Assembly: GCA_050015275.1 (NCBI GenBank)
Contig: JBEKBS010000010.1
Location: 62,001 to 126,000, forward strand
Direction: 5' to 3'
DNA: 64,000 nucleotides
From: DATKJS01 sp050015275
GTDB taxonomy: Bacteria; Acidobacteriota; Aminicenantia; Aminicenantales; Saccharicenantaceae
Below, in pieces: positions 16,367 to 23,877 of this stretch. The position numbers and the translations under genes are program-made. The notes under the pieces are model-generated. The model was not told the origin of the DNA. It did not search any database and saw only the letters and a program-made list of their open reading frames with translations. Positions within the stretch are counted from its first letter, which is position 1. Each line of letters starts with the position of its first letter.

Positions 16367-16430
16367 CAGCGGGCCGTCGGGCCGGGATAGCAACGGCCCA
16401 GGCCATATCCTTGAAGTAACCCATAAAAAA

Positions 16431-16453
16431 AGGGCCGGCTTGCGGCCGGCCCT
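16431..16453 (-). terminator. Intrinsic terminator of the beta-barrel gene
   Basis: AGGGCCGGC (16431-16439) pairs with GCCGGCCCT (16445-16453) around a five-base loop. On the minus strand the stem is followed by seven T residues (16424-16430 as A on the plus strand). It lies 34 bases past the stop of the minus-strand gene and also faces the convergent plus-strand gene. Confidence 0.88.
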
Positions 16454-16487
16454 GTTCGAGGCGGGAAGAGGCTGGTTGGCCGGGGTC

Positions 16488-17267
16488 TCAGAACCAGTAA
16501 TTGAACCCGATGCTGAGCGAGAGTCCGCTCAGGTCGAACTTCTCGTATTCCGGGGAGGGGAAAGCTTCGTGGAAATTGACCGTGACGTAATGATAGCGGG
16601 CTTCGGCCTCGATGGTCATCCGGTATCCGATGGGGATCATGACCCCGGCGAAGGCGTGGCCGCCGAGGACGAGACGGGTCTCGTGGGCGTCGGCCCCGAC
16701 GACCGGATAGACCGACACATCGCCCAAGACGGGGTCGGTATAGGTATATGGCTGGCTGAAATCGACGATTGATCCCCAGACGCTCGCGCTCACGAAGTAG
16801 GCCCCGATGCCGCCGCCCACGTAAGGAATGACCCGCGCTTTGCGTCCGAGCGGCGTGACCTTTAGAGAGAACTGGACGGGCACCATCGACACGTGGAAAG
16901 TGTGCAGGATATCAGATCCGTTATAAGATTGCGCCGGAAAGGCGAAATCGCCGTTCGTGAGCGTGTTCGACACCCAATTCACGTAGTATCCGCCGTTTTC
17001 TTTGTCATAAAAGTCCACCGAAATGGCGAAGCTGAGCTGCGGGGTCAGAAAGAACTCATATCCCGCACCCAAGATGGACCCCCGGAAATCGCTCTTCTGG
17101 AAGCTCATCTGGGAGAGTTCGATGGCCCACAGGCTGTCGGGGTGGGCCCCCAGGTCGCTCAAGGCCTGGGGCATATAATAGCCGAGCCTTACGGTCAGCA
17201 TGTCGGAATACGCCAAAGAAGGAATAAGGACGATCAGAGCCGCCAGCAGGATGGTCGCTTTTTTCAT
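16488..17267 (-). CDS. Outer-membrane beta-barrel protein
   Basis: Probable small outer-membrane barrel. The 259-residue product has a clear signal peptide (MKKATILLAALIVLIPSLAYS) and alternating hydrophobic beta strands. It contains a GGGIGAYF-type turn region and ends in GLSLSIGFNYWF, with the terminal aromatic that outer-membrane assembly machinery recognises. GAGGAG lies six bases before the ATG at 17267. It resembles OmpW/OmpA-barrel-like families but no specific ligand or role can be assigned. Confidence 0.8.
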   Translation of the reverse strand: MKKATILLAALIVLIPSLAYSDMLTVRLGYYMPQALSDLGAHPDSLWAIELSQMSFQKSDFRGSILGAGYEFFLTPQLSFAISVDFYDKENGGYYVNWVSNTLTNGDFAFPAQSYNGSDILHTFHVSMVPVQFSLKVTPLGRKARVIPYVGGGIGAYFVSASVWGSIVDFSQPYTYTDPVLGDVSVYPVVGADAHETRLVLGGHAFAGVMIPIGYRMTIEAEARYHYVTVNFHEAFPSPEYEKFDLSGLSLSIGFNYWF

Positions 17268-17289
17268 ATTATTTCTCCTCACGCCTATT

Positions 17290-17295
17290 ATTATA
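17290..17295 (-). promoter_or_regulatory. -10 element of the beta-barrel gene
   Basis: Perfect TATAAT on the minus strand, 22 bases upstream of the ATG at 17267. No convincing -35 is visible. Confidence 0.45.
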
Positions 17296-17393
17296 GCAAA
17301 AACCGTGCCAGAAAGGGCGGAGGCGGGACCAGGGAGAGGGGAGGGCAGGAAGTGTGGCAAAAAAAGGTCAGATGTCCTCCGAAGCGGCCCGGG

Positions 17394-17422
17394 TTGACAT
17401 TTGGGCCTCCCCCTCTTACCAT
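17394..17422 (+). promoter_or_regulatory. Promoter of tsaC
   Basis: A perfect TTGACA (17394-17399) and TACCAT (17417-17422) are separated by 17 bases, with transcription expected near 17429. Confidence 0.65.
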
Positions 17423-17443
17423 TCCGTTGGGGCCAACGAATCC

Positions 17444-18082
17444 ATGAAGACGAGGATCCTGAAGATAAACCCGGCCATCGTCGATCCCGGCCTGATCGGG
17501 GAGGTCGCGTCCGTCCTCCTGAAGGACGGGGTCATGGCTTATCCGACGGAGACATTCTACGGGCTGGGGGCTGCCGGGCTTTCGGCGAAGGCCGTTTCAA
17601 GGATCTATCAAATGAAAGGCCGGGATCACGCCAAGCCCCTCTCGGTCATCGCCGGCGACCTGGACATGGTCCGGGAGATCGCCGGGCCCCTGACGCCGGC
17701 CTTCCTGACCTTGGCCGGGGAGTTCTGGCCCGGGCCTCTGACCCTCGTCGTCAAATCCGCCCCTTCGCTCCCTGCCTTCTTGATCGGACCCGGCGGCACG
17801 ATCGCGGTCCGCATCCCGCCCGTCGCCTGGATCCGAAGGCTCGTCTATGAAATGAGCCAGCCGCTGACCGCGACGAGCGCCAACCTCTCAGGGGAAAAAG
17901 GGATGTCCGACCCGGCCGATGTGGTCGCCGGTTTCAACGGGAAGGTCGAGCTGATCGTCGACGGCGGGAAGACGCCCGGGGCCGCGCCGTCCACGATCGT
18001 GGACCTGGCCGGGCCCGAACCACGGATCCTTCGGGAAGGGATGATCCCGGCGGAAAAGATCAGGGCCGCCCTCAAGAGTTGA
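17444..18082 (+). CDS. tsaC: L-threonylcarbamoyladenylate synthase (TsaC/Sua5/YwlC family)
   Basis: Makes threonylcarbamoyl-AMP from threonine, bicarbonate and ATP for the t6A modification of ANN-decoding tRNAs. The 212-residue product has the YrdC fold with AYPTETFYGLG, the KPLSVIAG lysine region, FWPGPLTLVV, TIAVRIP and TSANLSG motifs. It lacks the C-terminal Sua5 domain, so it is the short form. The ATG at 17444 is chosen because the conserved fold starts just after it and the promoter ends about 20 bases upstream. It is transcribed alone. Confidence 0.92.
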   Translation: MKTRILKINPAIVDPGLIGEVASVLLKDGVMAYPTETFYGLGAAGLSAKAVSRIYQMKGRDHAKPLSVIAGDLDMVREIAGPLTPAFLTLAGEFWPGPLTLVVKSAPSLPAFLIGPGGTIAVRIPPVAWIRRLVYEMSQPLTATSANLSGEKGMSDPADVVAGFNGKVELIVDGGKTPGAAPSTIVDLAGPEPRILREGMIPAEKIRAALKS

Positions 18083-18122
18083 CGGCCGATCGAGGCCGCA
18101 GCCCTGTCGCCCGGGTTCCCTC

Positions 18123-20096
18123 TTACTTCACGACCGCGCCGGCCACGACGTCCCGGTCGAAGAAGGGGATGACGGCCTTGTCGTCGACGACCGCCGCTAG
18201 GAGCATGGCCTGGGATTCGACGCCCCGGATGACGGCGGGCTTCAGGTTGCAGATGACGATGAGCCTTTTTCCGACCAGGTCCTCGGGCGAGTAGGTTTCG
18301 GCAACTCCGGCCACCATCTGCCGCTTCTCAGTCCCGATGTCCACTTCGAGCTTGAGGAGCTTTGTCGCGCCCGGGATCCGCTCGGCCGTGAGAATGCGAG
18401 CGACCCGGAGGTCCATCTTCTTGAATTCGTCGTAGGTGATGATGTCCATTGCTTTCGGTCCCTCCTTTTTTGTTTCGGCCGTCAAAGCGGGAGTAGGCCG
18501 GGGAGCGGCCGCCGCTCCGGCCTGTTCTTCGCCCAGGAAATCTTTCAGGGCCACCCGCGGGAAAAGCGCCTGGGGCGTCCCGACCTTTCGGCCGGGCTTG
18601 AGATCGTCGAAGCTCAAGGTCTCGAACCGGACCTGAGCCGGCGTTTTCCCTTCCCCGAGGAACTCCCAGATCTTTTCCGCCGACCCCGGCATCACGGGGA
18701 AGATGAGATAGGCGACGCCCCGGATGGCCGCTGCGGCCTGGAAGAGGACCCGGGCGAGCCGGCCTTTCCGGCTGGGGTCTTTGGCCAGGATCCACGGCTC
18801 GTTGTCCGCGAGGTACTTGTTGACGAGGCTGACGTAGCCCCAGATCTCCTCGAGGGCCTTGTTCAGGGCGCAGGAGTCATAGTGGTCGAAGACCCGGGAC
18901 TTGAGGCTCTCGAATTCCGTCCGCAGCCGTGGGTCCTCGCCGGACTCGGCGTCCATGTCGGCGATGACGCCGCCGAAGTAATTCCGGATCATCGTCAACG
19001 TCCGCTGGACCAGGTTCCCCAGGTCGTTGGCCAGGTCGGAGTTGACCCGGTGGAGGAAACCCTCGTGGGAAAAATTTCCGTCCTGGCCGATGGGGATCTC
19101 CCGGAGGAGGAAATACCGCAGCGGGTCGGGCCCGAAGGTCTTGAGGATCGCGTGGGGGTCCAGGACATTGCCCTTGGACTTGGACATCTTGGTATCGTCC
19201 TTGAGCCACCAGCCGTGGCCGTAGACCGTGCGGGGGAGGGATAAGCCGGCCGCCATCAGGAAGGCCGGCCAGTAGACGGCGTGGAACCTGAGGATGTCCT
19301 TGCCGACGAGGTGGATGGTTGCGGGCCAGAATTTCTCGAAGAGGGCCGGATTCCAGCCGTAACCGACACCCGTCACATAGTTATGGAGGGCGTCGAACCA
19401 GACGTAGATCGTGTGGGCCGGGTCGCCTGGCACGGGCACGCCCCACTTGACGGTGGTCCTCGTGATGCTCAGGTCCTTGAGCCCGCCCCGGACGAAGCTC
19501 GCGACCTCGTTCATCCGGCTCTGCGGCCGGACGAATTCCGGATGGGCTTCGTAAAGGTCGAGAAGCTTCTCCTGATAGGCCGAAAGTCTGAAGAAATAGG
19601 TCGGCTCGGAGACGACCGTGGCCTTCTTGCCGCAGTCGGGACAGGCCTTGCATCCTCCCTTGTCGAGCGGCACGTCGTCGGCGAGGAAATTCTCGTCGGA
19701 GACGCAGTACCAGCCCTTGTATTCGCCCTTGTAGATATCGCCCTGGTCGAGAAGCTCCTGGAAGAGCTTCTGGACGCCCCGCTCATGGAAGTCCATGGTC
19801 GTCCGGATGAAAAAATCGTAGGAGATGTTCAGGGCCTTCCAGAGGTCCTGGGCCCGGCCGACGACCGAATCCGCCAGGGCCTTGGGCGTCATTCCCTTTT
19901 CCGCGGCCGCCTTCTCGATCTTCTGCCCGTGTTCGTCCGTCCCCGTCAGGAAGAAGACCTCCTTCCCGGCGAGTTTCTGGAACCGGGCCAGGGCGTCGGC
20001 GATGATCGTCGTGTAGGCGTGCCCGATATGGGGCACGTCGTTGACGTAGTAGATCGGCGTCGTTATGTAAAACGTTCCGTCAGATTTCTTTTCCAC
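18123..20096 (-). CDS. metG: Methionyl-tRNA synthetase with C-terminal tRNA-binding domain
   Basis: Charges tRNA-Met with methionine. The 657-residue protein has the class I HIGH motif (PHIGHAYTT), a connective-peptide zinc knuckle (CKACPDCG), the KMSKSKG loop and the anticodon-binding helical domain. A C-terminal EMAPII/Trbp111-like domain (about 555-657, DLRVARILTAERIPG) aids dimerisation and tRNA binding. The start is GTG at 20096, with GAGGAGGAG six bases upstream. The gene overlaps the end of folE by 17 bases, which indicates co-translation. Confidence 0.96.
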   Translation of the reverse strand: MEKKSDGTFYITTPIYYVNDVPHIGHAYTTIIADALARFQKLAGKEVFFLTGTDEHGQKIEKAAAEKGMTPKALADSVVGRAQDLWKALNISYDFFIRTTMDFHERGVQKLFQELLDQGDIYKGEYKGWYCVSDENFLADDVPLDKGGCKACPDCGKKATVVSEPTYFFRLSAYQEKLLDLYEAHPEFVRPQSRMNEVASFVRGGLKDLSITRTTVKWGVPVPGDPAHTIYVWFDALHNYVTGVGYGWNPALFEKFWPATIHLVGKDILRFHAVYWPAFLMAAGLSLPRTVYGHGWWLKDDTKMSKSKGNVLDPHAILKTFGPDPLRYFLLREIPIGQDGNFSHEGFLHRVNSDLANDLGNLVQRTLTMIRNYFGGVIADMDAESGEDPRLRTEFESLKSRVFDHYDSCALNKALEEIWGYVSLVNKYLADNEPWILAKDPSRKGRLARVLFQAAAAIRGVAYLIFPVMPGSAEKIWEFLGEGKTPAQVRFETLSFDDLKPGRKVGTPQALFPRVALKDFLGEEQAGAAAAPRPTPALTAETKKEGPKAMDIITYDEFKKMDLRVARILTAERIPGATKLLKLEVDIGTEKRQMVAGVAETYSPEDLVGKRLIVICNLKPAVIRGVESQAMLLAAVVDDKAVIPFFDRDVVAGAVVK

Positions 20097-20661
20097 TGAG
20101 AGCTCCTCCTCGGATGAACATCATGGCCTCGGCCCGGGTCGCCGGGTTCGTCCGGAAGGACCCTCGGACGGCGGAGGTCACCGTGATCGATTTGGGCTTC
20201 TTGGCCCCTCGCATGGACATGCACATGTGTTCGGCCTCGATCACGACCATGACGCCCAGGGGCTTCAGGTGCGCGTCGAGGAGGTCGGCGATCTGTTTCG
20301 TCAACCGTTCCTGGACCTGAAGCCGCCTGGAAAGCTCCTCCACCACCCGGGCAATCTTGCTCAGCCCGACGATCCGACCGCCCTTGGGGATGTAGGCGAC
20401 GTGGGCGACCCCGGCGAAAGGCAGGAGATGATGTTCGCACATCGAATACAAGGGGATGTTCTTGACCAGGACCATCTCGTCGTGCTTCTCGTCCTCGATG
20501 ACCCGGAGGGTCCGGGTCGCCTCCTTCTCGGTCCCGCCGAGGATCTCGGCGAACATCCGGGCCACGCGTTGGGGCGTTTCCCTGATCCCGGCCCTCCGCG
20601 GGTCCTCACCGACGCCCTCGAGGACGAGCCGGACCCCTTTTTCGATCTTCTTGATGTCCAT
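20080..20661 (-). CDS. folE: GTP cyclohydrolase I
   Basis: First step of folate/pterin synthesis: GTP to 7,8-dihydroneopterin triphosphate. The 193-residue product has the FolE core with the zinc ligands of SMCEHHLLPF and the second Cys in EAEHMCMSMRG, plus GRIVGLSKIARVVE and VTSAVRGSF. Length is typical. GAAGGAG precedes the ATG at 20661. It lies 30 bases after larC and overlaps metG, so larC-folE-metG looks like one transcript. Confidence 0.96.
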   Translation of the reverse strand: MDIKKIEKGVRLVLEGVGEDPRRAGIRETPQRVARMFAEILGGTEKEATRTLRVIEDEKHDEMVLVKNIPLYSMCEHHLLPFAGVAHVAYIPKGGRIVGLSKIARVVEELSRRLQVQERLTKQIADLLDAHLKPLGVMVVIEAEHMCMSMRGAKKPKSITVTSAVRGSFRTNPATRAEAMMFIRGGALSGKEI

Positions 20662-20691
20662 CGTCGCTCCTTCGCCCCGGCCGCCGTCCCG

Positions 20692-21861
20692 CTAGCGGTT
20701 CCTGTAATATTCGCGGACGGCCAGCTGGGCGATCTCCTTGAGAGGCCTTTTCGTCTTCCGGGCGGCCTTCACGCAGTCCTCGTACTCGGGGAGGGCGTTG
20801 ACCCGTTTCCCCCCGAGAGAGCCGACCTTGACACCGACCGGCTCCCCGGCGACCCGCACGGTTGTGAAGGCACGGTCAAGGACGCGCCGTTCGACAGGGA
20901 AGTAGCGGACGCCGATGGATGTTGTTTCCCTGAAAACGGCCTCTATGAGAGCGTCCAGCCTATCCGTTGGCGCGAGCAGGGTCAATTTGGTCCCCAGCCG
21001 GTTCTTCTTCATCACGACGGGGGAGAGCGTGGCATCCAGGGCCCCTCGCTTGAAGGCCGACTCGAGGAAATGAGCCAGGAGCTGGGGGGAGGCGTCATCG
21101 AGCGTCGCCTCGATGACGAAAACGCGCTTGCCCGCCTCGAAATGCCGCGCGTCGCCGTAAAACACCCGCAGGACGTTCGGCATCTCGCGAAAATCCTTGC
21201 TCCCCGCGCCATACCCGATCCTGTCGTAAACGAGCTCGGGAAGCTTGGTGAAATGGCTGACAAGGGTTGAAGCGATGGCGGCCCCGGTCGGCGTGACGAG
21301 CTCGGACGCGACCCAGGCGGAATAAACAGGCGCTCCCTTGAGGAGCTCGGCCACGGCCGGCGGCGGGACGGACAGGACGCCGTGCGAGGTTTTGACCCAT
21401 CCGGAACCAACGTTGAGGGGGGAGGCGTGGAATTCCCCGACCTTGAGCTCCTCGGCCAGGAACGCCGAGCCGACAATGTCGACGAGGGCGTCGTCGGCAC
21501 CGGCCTCGTGGAGGTGGGCTTCCCGGAGTTTCCGGCCGTGGACTTTGGCCTCGGCTTCGAACAGCCTCCGGAAGATCGCGACGGCCCGGTCCTTGACCGC
21601 TCCCGCGAACCGGCTCCGGACGATGATTTTCTCCACGTCCGCCAGCGTCCGCTCGACTTGCTTGTCCGCCCGGATTAGGACGTCCACCTTGAGGGCCCCG
21701 AAAGCGCCCCGCCGGACGCGGCGGACCTTGATCTCAACGGGGAGGCGGAGCCCGGCCATCCTCTCCTTGAAAAGGTCATGGTCGACGCCGAGGTCGAGAA
21801 GGGCGCCGAGGATCATGTCGCCGCTCAGCCCGGACGATCCGTCAAAATAGGCGTATTTCAT
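20692..21861 (-). CDS. larC: LarC-family nickel insertion protein
   Basis: LarC inserts nickel into the pyridinium-dithiocarboxylate precursor of the nickel-pincer nucleotide used by lactate racemase and relatives. The 389-residue product has family hallmarks FDGSSGLSGDMILGALLDLG, HLHEAGADDALVDIVG, TSHGVLSVPPPA and TPTGAAIAS. The metal-rich C-terminal half is in the same frame. In Lactobacillus larC is split and joined by frameshifting; here it is one continuous frame. No larA, larB or larE is present in this window. The ATG at 21861 has an AAGGAT ribosome-binding site. Confidence 0.9.
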   Translation of the reverse strand: MKYAYFDGSSGLSGDMILGALLDLGVDHDLFKERMAGLRLPVEIKVRRVRRGAFGALKVDVLIRADKQVERTLADVEKIIVRSRFAGAVKDRAVAIFRRLFEAEAKVHGRKLREAHLHEAGADDALVDIVGSAFLAEELKVGEFHASPLNVGSGWVKTSHGVLSVPPPAVAELLKGAPVYSAWVASELVTPTGAAIASTLVSHFTKLPELVYDRIGYGAGSKDFREMPNVLRVFYGDARHFEAGKRVFVIEATLDDASPQLLAHFLESAFKRGALDATLSPVVMKKNRLGTKLTLLAPTDRLDALIEAVFRETTSIGVRYFPVERRVLDRAFTTVRVAGEPVGVKVGSLGGKRVNALPEYEDCVKAARKTKRPLKEIAQLAVREYYRNR

Positions 21862-21911
21862 GCCGTTTATCCTTTTGGGAGCACCGCCATGGCACGTCAA
21901 ATTCGCCCCAT

Positions 21912-21940
21912 AGGATATCGCTTTCCCGGCAAAAAAGCAA
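21912..21940 (-). promoter_or_regulatory. Promoter of larC-folE-metG
   Basis: On the minus strand TTGCTT and TATCCT are separated by 17 bases, about 50 bases upstream of the larC ATG. Confidence 0.55.
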
Positions 21941-21970
21941 AGAGACGTGGACGATGAACAGGATGGCCGC

Positions 21971-22000
21971 TTGACTTGATCGCGCGGAAAAAGGTATATG
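21971..22000 (+). promoter_or_regulatory. Promoter of mtnP-pfkB-tryptophanase
   Basis: TTGACT (21971-21976) is followed after 18 bases by TATATG (21995-22000; GTATAT gives a 17-base spacer). The predicted leader to the ATG at 22017 is only about ten bases. It is back-to-back with the larC promoter. Confidence 0.6.
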
Positions 22001-22016
22001 AGGACGAGGGCCTGCT

Positions 22017-22910
22017 ATGGACCGAACAAACACAGCCGAAATGCCCCGCGCGGAGATCGGCATTCTGGGCGGGACGGGACTCTACGAGATCGAAGGGCTC
22101 AAGGACGTCCAGGAAGTCCCGCTCCAAACTCCCTTCGGCGATCCCTCGGGCCCCTTCGTCACCGGCACCCTGCAGGGGAAGCGGGTGGCCTTCCTGAGCC
22201 GTCACGGCCGGGGCCACCGGCTCCTGCCCGCCGAGGTCAACTACCGGGCCAACATTTACGGCTTCAAGATGCTGGGTGTCGGCCGGATCATCTCCGTGAA
22301 TTCCGTGGGCTCCCTCAAGGCGGACATCCGGCCCAGGGACATCGTCCTGGCCGACCAGTTCTTCGACCGGACGCGCCGGGCCAGCACCTTTTTCGGCGGC
22401 GGGCTCGTCGCCCATATCAGCTTCGGCCAGCCCGTCTGCCCGGAGCTTTCGCGCTCCGTTTATGAGGCCGCCATCGGGTTGGGACTCAGGGCCCATCCGG
22501 CCGGGACATACATCTCGATCGAAGGGCCGGCTTTCTCGACCAAGGCCGAGTCCATCATCTACAAGTCCTGGGGGTGCGACGTCATCGGCATGACGGCCGC
22601 GACCGAAGCCAGGCTCTGCCGCGAAGCGGAGATCTGCTACGCCACGATGAACCTCGTCACCGATTACGACGTCTGGCACGCCGAGGAGGAGGCCGTGTCC
22701 GTGGAGCTGATCCTCCAGAGCCTATGGCACAATATCGGGAACGCCAAGGCCGTCATCGCGCGGACGGTCGCCGGCCTCGGTCCCGGGCAGCCCGACACGT
22801 GCGGCTGCGGCCAGGCCCTCAGGAACACGATCGTCACGAGCCCGGACCTCATCCCGGCCGAAGCGCGGGAAAAGCTCCGGCTGCTGGTCGGGAAATACCT
22901 CCAGCCGTGA
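22017..22910 (+). CDS. mtnP: S-methyl-5'-thioadenosine phosphorylase
   Basis: Phosphorolysis of methylthioadenosine to adenine and methylthioribose-1-phosphate, recycling the by-product of polyamine and SAM chemistry. The 297-residue product has the trimeric PNP fold: GILGGTGLY at the start, the phosphate site SRHGRGHRLLPAEVNYRAN and YISIEGPAFSTKAES. The adenine-specific GMTAATEA and TDYDVWH complete it; the Asp residues of the last motif favour 6-amino purines over inosine. The start at 22017 follows GAGGACGAGG; an internal ATG at 22041 is possible. It leads a three-gene plus-strand set. Confidence 0.92.
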   Translation: MDRTNTAEMPRAEIGILGGTGLYEIEGLKDVQEVPLQTPFGDPSGPFVTGTLQGKRVAFLSRHGRGHRLLPAEVNYRANIYGFKMLGVGRIISVNSVGSLKADIRPRDIVLADQFFDRTRRASTFFGGGLVAHISFGQPVCPELSRSVYEAAIGLGLRAHPAGTYISIEGPAFSTKAESIIYKSWGCDVIGMTAATEARLCREAEICYATMNLVTDYDVWHAEEEAVSVELILQSLWHNIGNAKAVIARTVAGLGPGQPDTCGCGQALRNTIVTSPDLIPAEAREKLRLLVGKYLQP

Positions 22911-22925
22911 TCGCCGGGCGGGAAC

Positions 22926-23828
22926 ATGAGCCTCGTCATCGTCGGGTCCGTCGCATTTGACACCATCGAAACGCCCTTCGGCCGCCGGGCGCGGATCGTG
23001 GGCGGCTCCGGGACCTACTGCTCACTCGCGGCCGGCTACTTCACCCATCCCAGGGTCGTGGGGGTCGTCGGCCGGGACTTCCCGAAAAAGGCGATCGCCT
23101 TTCTGAAAGCGAGAGGCGTCGACGTGCGCGGGCTCAAAGTCAGGTCGGGAAAAACCTTCCATTGGGAGGGCCGCTACGAGAAGGACCCCAATGTCAGGAA
23201 GACCGTCCGGACGGAGCTCAACGTCTTCAGGGACTTCCGGCCCGCGGTTCCCGCCGCCTACGCCAAGGCCGATATCGTTTACCTGGCCAACATCGACCCC
23301 GACGGCCACGAGTTCATCCTCCGGCAGTTCCGGGCGCCCAAGGTCGTCGCCATGGACACGATCCGTTTCTGGATCGAGACGAAAAGGGAAGCGCTCATCC
23401 GTGAGCTGGGCCGGGTCAACGTCCTCTTCGCCAACGATGAGGAGGCCAGGCTCCTTTCCGGGGAACTGAACCTTGTCGCGGCGGGCCGGGCGCTCGTCGG
23501 ATACGGGCCCTCGCTCGTCGTTTTGAAAAAAGGCGAGCATGGGGCCCTCGTCTTCGGCCGGGATTTCATCTTCGGCGTCCTGGCCCATCCCTGCGCCCAC
23601 GTCATCGACCCGACGGGCGCCGGGGACTCCTTCGCCGGAGGCTTCCTCGGATACCTCGACCGGGCGGGAAGCTTCGGCCGCCGGGAGGTCCGGCGGGCCG
23701 CCGTCTACGGCAGCGTCCTGGCTTCTTTCGCCATCGAGGACTTCGGCATCGACCGCTTCCGGACCCTGGACCGGGCCGCGATCGAGGGCCGCTTCCGCGA
23801 TTTCAAGAGGCTCATCTCTTTTCGATAG
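22926..23828 (+). CDS. PfkB-family carbohydrate/nucleoside kinase
   Basis: Ribokinase-like kinase of unknown substrate. The 300-residue protein shows the N-terminal GSVAFDTI and GGSGTYCSLAA pattern and ends with the PfkB signature DPTGAGDSFAGGF (catalytic Asp in GAGD). The gene lies 15 bases after mtnP. By context it may act on a nucleoside or sugar derived from methylthioadenosine or purine salvage. Adenosine kinase and ribokinase are the main alternatives; the sequence does not decide. Confidence 0.85.
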   Translation: MSLVIVGSVAFDTIETPFGRRARIVGGSGTYCSLAAGYFTHPRVVGVVGRDFPKKAIAFLKARGVDVRGLKVRSGKTFHWEGRYEKDPNVRKTVRTELNVFRDFRPAVPAAYAKADIVYLANIDPDGHEFILRQFRAPKVVAMDTIRFWIETKREALIRELGRVNVLFANDEEARLLSGELNLVAAGRALVGYGPSLVVLKKGEHGALVFGRDFIFGVLAHPCAHVIDPTGAGDSFAGGFLGYLDRAGSFGRREVRRAAVYGSVLASFAIEDFGIDRFRTLDRAAIEGRFRDFKRLISFR

Positions 23829-23877
23829 CGCGCGCCGCCGCCGGGAAAGGCGGGGCGGGCGAGGAGGGAGGAAGATC

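Noticed and set aside
23539..23877. In-frame extension of tryptophanase back to 23539
   Set aside because: It overlaps the end of the PfkB kinase in another frame and is Ser/Arg/Pro-rich. The family start and a strong ribosome-binding site are at 23878.
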